This document shows positions 60,891-64,000 of a stretch of DNA of 64,000 nucleotides, piece by piece. The stretch spans positions 2,864,501 to 2,928,500 of the forward strand of contig OX365944.1 of NCBI GenBank assembly GCA_947247005.1. Direction: 5' to 3'. The stretch's first letter is position 1. Each line of letters opens with the position of its first letter. This DNA is from Spisula solida (taxonomy: Eukaryota > Mollusca > Bivalvia > Venerida > Mactridae). The position numbers and the translations under genes are program-made. The notes beneath the pieces were generated by a model. The model searched no databases. It was given only the letters and a program-made list of their open reading frames with translations, and had not been told where the DNA came from.

Positions 60891-62590
60891 CAGGGAGTAT
60901 GGTGACAAACTCTATTTAATGACTGCATGGGACCAAGCCAATGTGAAAGGGTAAATTATCCATTTCAATACGGTCAGATGTCCCAATGCCAAACAACAAA
61001 TGGAAAGCTCATGTAAGGTTAACAATAAAATGAAAGAAATGCAAAAACATTGCATATATACAAATATAAAGTATACATGTATTAAGTATGAAAGTGCATA
61101 TGAACTTACAATCCAGATTATTGGCACCATGTCACACATCATGATTGCAGAACTTACATTCAGACATCCGCATTTAGATAAAATGGCCTGAAAATTAATA
61201 AAAAAATAACTAGACTAACCTACATGTAGTAGGGGTAAAATAAAATATGCTAATTAATCAAAATACAGATTTTGTTGAGATGATCATAGTGACCAAGTTT
61301 CATATAGATTATATCACGTATTTAACAAGACATTGTAAAATTTATTTTATAAGACACCATTTAACCAAAATATGTTTCAATACCCTGTGACTTGACCAAC
61401 TACAACTGTCTCCATTCGTCAGACTAAAATACCCCCACGTGGCAAAAATCATTGCAGCTTATTCTTATTTTATGCACATCTACATGTTGAGGTTGTGCAT
61501 CAGTTAAAGTTTGAAGGAAATGCTGCAAAAACTGTAGGAGAAGTTGCGCCCACAAGCATATGTCTACGGACAGACAAGCTGAACCCATTATACCCCCTTA
61601 CAACTCATTGACATTGTGCGGCAGGGGGGGGGGGGGGGGTATAAAAACACAATGGTAGGACACTTCTTACATGGATAAGAACCAAGTAGACCAAAAGCAA
61701 AATTGAGTAAAATTTGTACCTTAGACTTAGTCTCCACTTTCACAAGTTCACAACATGTCAGCTAACTGTTCTCTGAACCAATTCTCTTCTCCAGTGCACA
61801 GGACCCCAAACATAAATCTGTGTATTACTGAAATTATGAAATACAATTATTAATATTTTTTGTTAGGAAAACTATAATAATCAAATCAATTAAACTTAAA
61901 ATGTGGAGACAATACTATATAGCTAATGTCAATGTAGTTTGTTTGCAACAAAGACCTAAATATATACAGATTGGACACTTAATTGAAAACAGAGAGAAAA
62001 GGCAAAATAGCATGCAGCAGATTATGATATTTTGCATGATCACTTTTGTTTGTCAACCTTTTTTAATGACCAATATCACATTTTGAAGAGCTAAGCTTTT
62101 TCTACTGCATGATGTAACTTATTTTTTTTCTATCTCTGAGAGGCTTCAAAAAAATACTGTTTGACTGAGGCAGATCAGGTATTTTCTGATAAAATTGGAA
62201 TTTCCATTAACTTGGGAGTAGGTCTGGCTCTTTGATGTATATTATTTTATTCTTTGACTGATTTCAATAAATTAGGTATCATTTTAAAGCAGAATAATAA
62301 ATATATTCCATTAATTTAGTAGTTTTTTCCTATGTATATTAAAACAGGAGTTATAAGGTTTTAAGAACAAACGAGATTTCGCGAGATTTCAGAAAACTGC
62401 CGCAAGATATTTTGAGATCCAGTAGATTTTTCCAATATTTGTATATTTAGGTCTTTGTTTGCTGTCAACTGAGGTAGTCAAAAGTGCTATAGTGTGTCCG
62501 GGGTAATGTGATATTTACAAACGTGTATCAGTTTGGTCAACTGTCACAAAATTGGTTTTATAAATTACTAAAGAAAACAATATGGTCAGT
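60891..62590. other. No gene; fragment with ATACCCCC/GGGGGTAT ends at 61428-61645
   Basis: ATACCCCCACG (61428) and a G14-plus GGTATA run (61625-61645) bracket a ~215-bp segment with TACGGACAGACAAGCTGAACC, resembling the 3' end of a pearl- or MITE-like repeat. The other sequence is AT-rich and unassigned. Confidence 0.5.
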
Positions 62591-62596
62591 GTTGTA

Positions 62597-62797
62597 CTAA
62601 AAATCACTGCTAAATCTGGTGTATAACACTGATACATGCGAGACTACCTCTGTGTTTCCAACTGGTTTAATTGTCACTAGTTGGGTGGGAAACACTGAAA
62701 AGCGTTTCAGAAATGACCAAGTGCCCTGGCTGCGATTCGAACCAGGAACCTCTTGATCAGTAGCCAAGAGTGTTATCCACTTGACCACCCTGCCACG
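62597..62797 (-). mobile_element. tRNA-derived SINE
   Basis: The minus strand starts GTGGCAGGGTGG and has an A box TGGTCAAGTGG (complement at 62777-62787) and a B box GGTTCGAATCG (complement at 62733-62743) with normal tRNA spacing, and CTCTTG/CAAGAG where the anticodon stem would be. The acceptor arms (GGCAGGG and CAGGGCA) do not pair, so it is not a working tRNA. A non-tRNA body follows, with CCCACCCAACTAGTGAC. The 3' limit is approximate. Confidence 0.78.
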
Positions 62798-62799
62798 TT

Positions 62800-63180
62800 A
62801 TCATACGGGACTGGACCATCAGCAGACATTTGGAGACAGCAGCCTGTCTAGTTTCCTTTAGACCCTACATACCAGAGAGATACAGCGGTACACCTGTGGA
62901 TAGGACTAGTAGTCTAGATCGCATGATTGGCAAGTGTCTGCAGTTACTGGGACACCAACAACCTTTCCAACACATTAACCTACATCTAAATGCATTGCAG
63001 CATTCAATTGAAACCAAGCCCCAGCTATCTTCTTCTTCTTCCGTGTACTGAGCTGGGCACTTAATAGGCGTAATTAGCTCAACTTTATATGCATGGTGAT
63101 GGTGTACAGAGTCAAAAATTTAAAATAGTCCAAAACTGATTTAAAACTATATACATGTACACAGCACTGATGTCTACTCA
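62800..63180. other. No recognisable gene
   Basis: A 73-codon plus frame (62830-63051) has no recognised domain and ends in a short (TCT)n run coding Ser. Its 3' end abuts the retrotransposon relic. Confidence 0.4.
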
Positions 63181-63645
63181 TGTAGTCGGGTCTTGAAGCG
63201 TCTAACCTTGGCGCCGAGAACGTCGAAGCTGGGAGGAGTTTCCATTCTGGCACAGTCCTCACAAAGAATGTGCTGGCGAGGGTCTGGTCATGGACCCTTT
63301 TCTAGTAAAGGCGGTGTTGGCCACGTGTCTTGGCATCACTCTTGTGAAAGTATGTGTCTGCCGTGATGTCTACAAGCCCATTCTGTATTTTGTACACCAT
63401 GCACAGCCTGCTTTGTCTACGGCGACTCTCAAGGGACTCCCATTTCAGGTCTTTTAGCATCCTGGGGTCGTTGTTGAGTAGTCGTTGTGGACAAATTGGG
63501 CTGCTCGGCGTTGTACTTGTTCAAGCCTCTTGATGTGGCTCGCTTGGGTAGGATCCCATACTTTGGCCGCACTCTCAATGATGGGACGAACCATGGCTTT
63601 GTAGGAGGCTTCCTTCACAGCTGGTGTGCACTCCTATGGGGCGGG
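63181..63645 (-). pseudogene. C-terminal part of a non-LTR retrotransposon reverse transcriptase ORF
   Basis: Minus-strand reading gives YKAMVRPIIESAAKVWDP, then IKRLEQVQRRAAQFVHNDY, then (after a frameshift) LKWESLESRRRQSRLCMVYK, then FVRTVPEWKLLPAST and, after another shift, KVRRFKTRLHE with a stop. This is the conserved tail of CR1/Jockey-type RT proteins (R-P-x-x-E-x-x-x-x-V-W-D-P, L-E-x-V-Q-R-R-A-A, W-x-x-L-P and a final FK-RL). One in-frame TAG (after HRLY) and at least two frameshifts make it dead. It is truncated upstream at ~63645, where an unrelated GC-rich sequence begins. It differs in region from the 5-kb relic, so the two may or may not be the same family. Confidence 0.9.
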
Positions 63646-64000
63646 GGAAGCCCGAAGGGCGAGGACTTGTACTTTAACCTTTTCAAACCATTGAAAATAT
63701 GTTTGCCTCGTAATATATATTTATATACGTAATTTACTTATTACTTTATTTACTTACTATGTTGACTAAGGTGCGTGCATGGTGCACACAACTGTAATAC
63801 CTCTTCCACGGAAATACGGGTACCACGGAAAATATGAGACGAATACAATGGCAGAAAATAATCAATGAAAGAACATATTAGCAGTTTACAATACCTTCTG
63901 TCACTACATATAAGTACTGTTTGGCTGTGCTTCCTTGTCTTATAACGAAGAAAAAGATATATAATAGATATATCACCGAGTAATTTAATGATTTAATATT
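63646..64000. other. Window end, no gene
   Basis: Starts with a GC-rich GGGGCGGGGGAAGCCCG block, then becomes AT-rich. TGCGTGCATGGTGCACAC contains a short palindrome (TGCATGGTGCA-like). Nothing further is recognised. Confidence 0.4.

Noticed and set aside
62720..62797. Functional tRNA gene on the minus strand
   Set aside because: A and B boxes are present but the acceptor stem does not pair and a non-tRNA body follows; a SINE head fits better.

Overview
This window looks like AT-rich, repeat-dominated genomic DNA of a bivalve mollusc. The organism is inferred, not shown. The basis is several interspersed elements built on ~150-175 bp tandem cores that end in (ACGG)n or (ACGC)n microsatellites, as in the bivalve 'pearl' family, plus widespread TGACCTTGACCTTTGACCT arrays, a tRNA-derived SINE, non-LTR retrotransposon pieces and many mariner-type MITEs. 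No complete host gene could be recognised. I found no functional tRNA, rRNA or CRISPR array, and no prokaryotic gene organisation.

Layout. 1-1010 is a satellite of 126-bp units, each made of six 21-bp subunits, so one minus-strand frame encodes heptad repeats. From 1.0 to 33.6 kb there are three diverged same-orientation copies (A, B, C) of a multi-kilobase unit. Each copy was later interrupted by different insertions. A carries a broken non-LTR reverse transcriptase (4.2-5.4 kb) and a 3.4-kb foldback-type element (7005-10384). A 1-kb mariner-type MITE (12048-13021) lies between A and B. B carries an 801-bp MITE (15571-16371), a pearl-like array with (ACGC)26 (16431-17719) and a nested pair of inverted-repeat elements (20882-23191). 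A 5.6-kb element with ~800-bp inverted arms and a 3-kb minisatellite core (23464-29036) separates B from C. C carries a 756-bp MITE (30094-30849) and an internal ~494-bp tandem duplication. From 33.7 to 48.6 kb a second long unit is present twice (X1, X2) in direct orientation, and X1 contains a patch of the A/B/C unit. After a stretch rich in the motif AGTTCG (48.6-49.56 kb), the last 14 kb looks like ordinary intergenic or intronic DNA with dispersed molluscan repeats, ending in a broken RT C-terminus (63.18-63.65 kb).

Because A, B and C (and X1, X2) are paralogous, each copy acts as an 'empty site' for insertions in the others. This fixes element boundaries and target-site duplications without external data.

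The most interesting leads are four. (1) A short hydrophobic, membrane-segment-like coding motif resembling FLLSAAFPVRFV recurs at least ten times on both strands, in every copy of both long units, as if decayed exons of an unrecognised membrane-protein family are scattered here. (2) The foldback element encloses a short ORF with an acceptor-like site and a polyadenylation signal, and its arms carry splice donors pointing inward. (3) X1 has a 38-codon ORF with a signal-peptide-like start and a Cys-rich tail. (4) Two arms in X2 (43.66 and 45.4 kb) are nearly identical in inverted orientation although the surrounding duplication is old.
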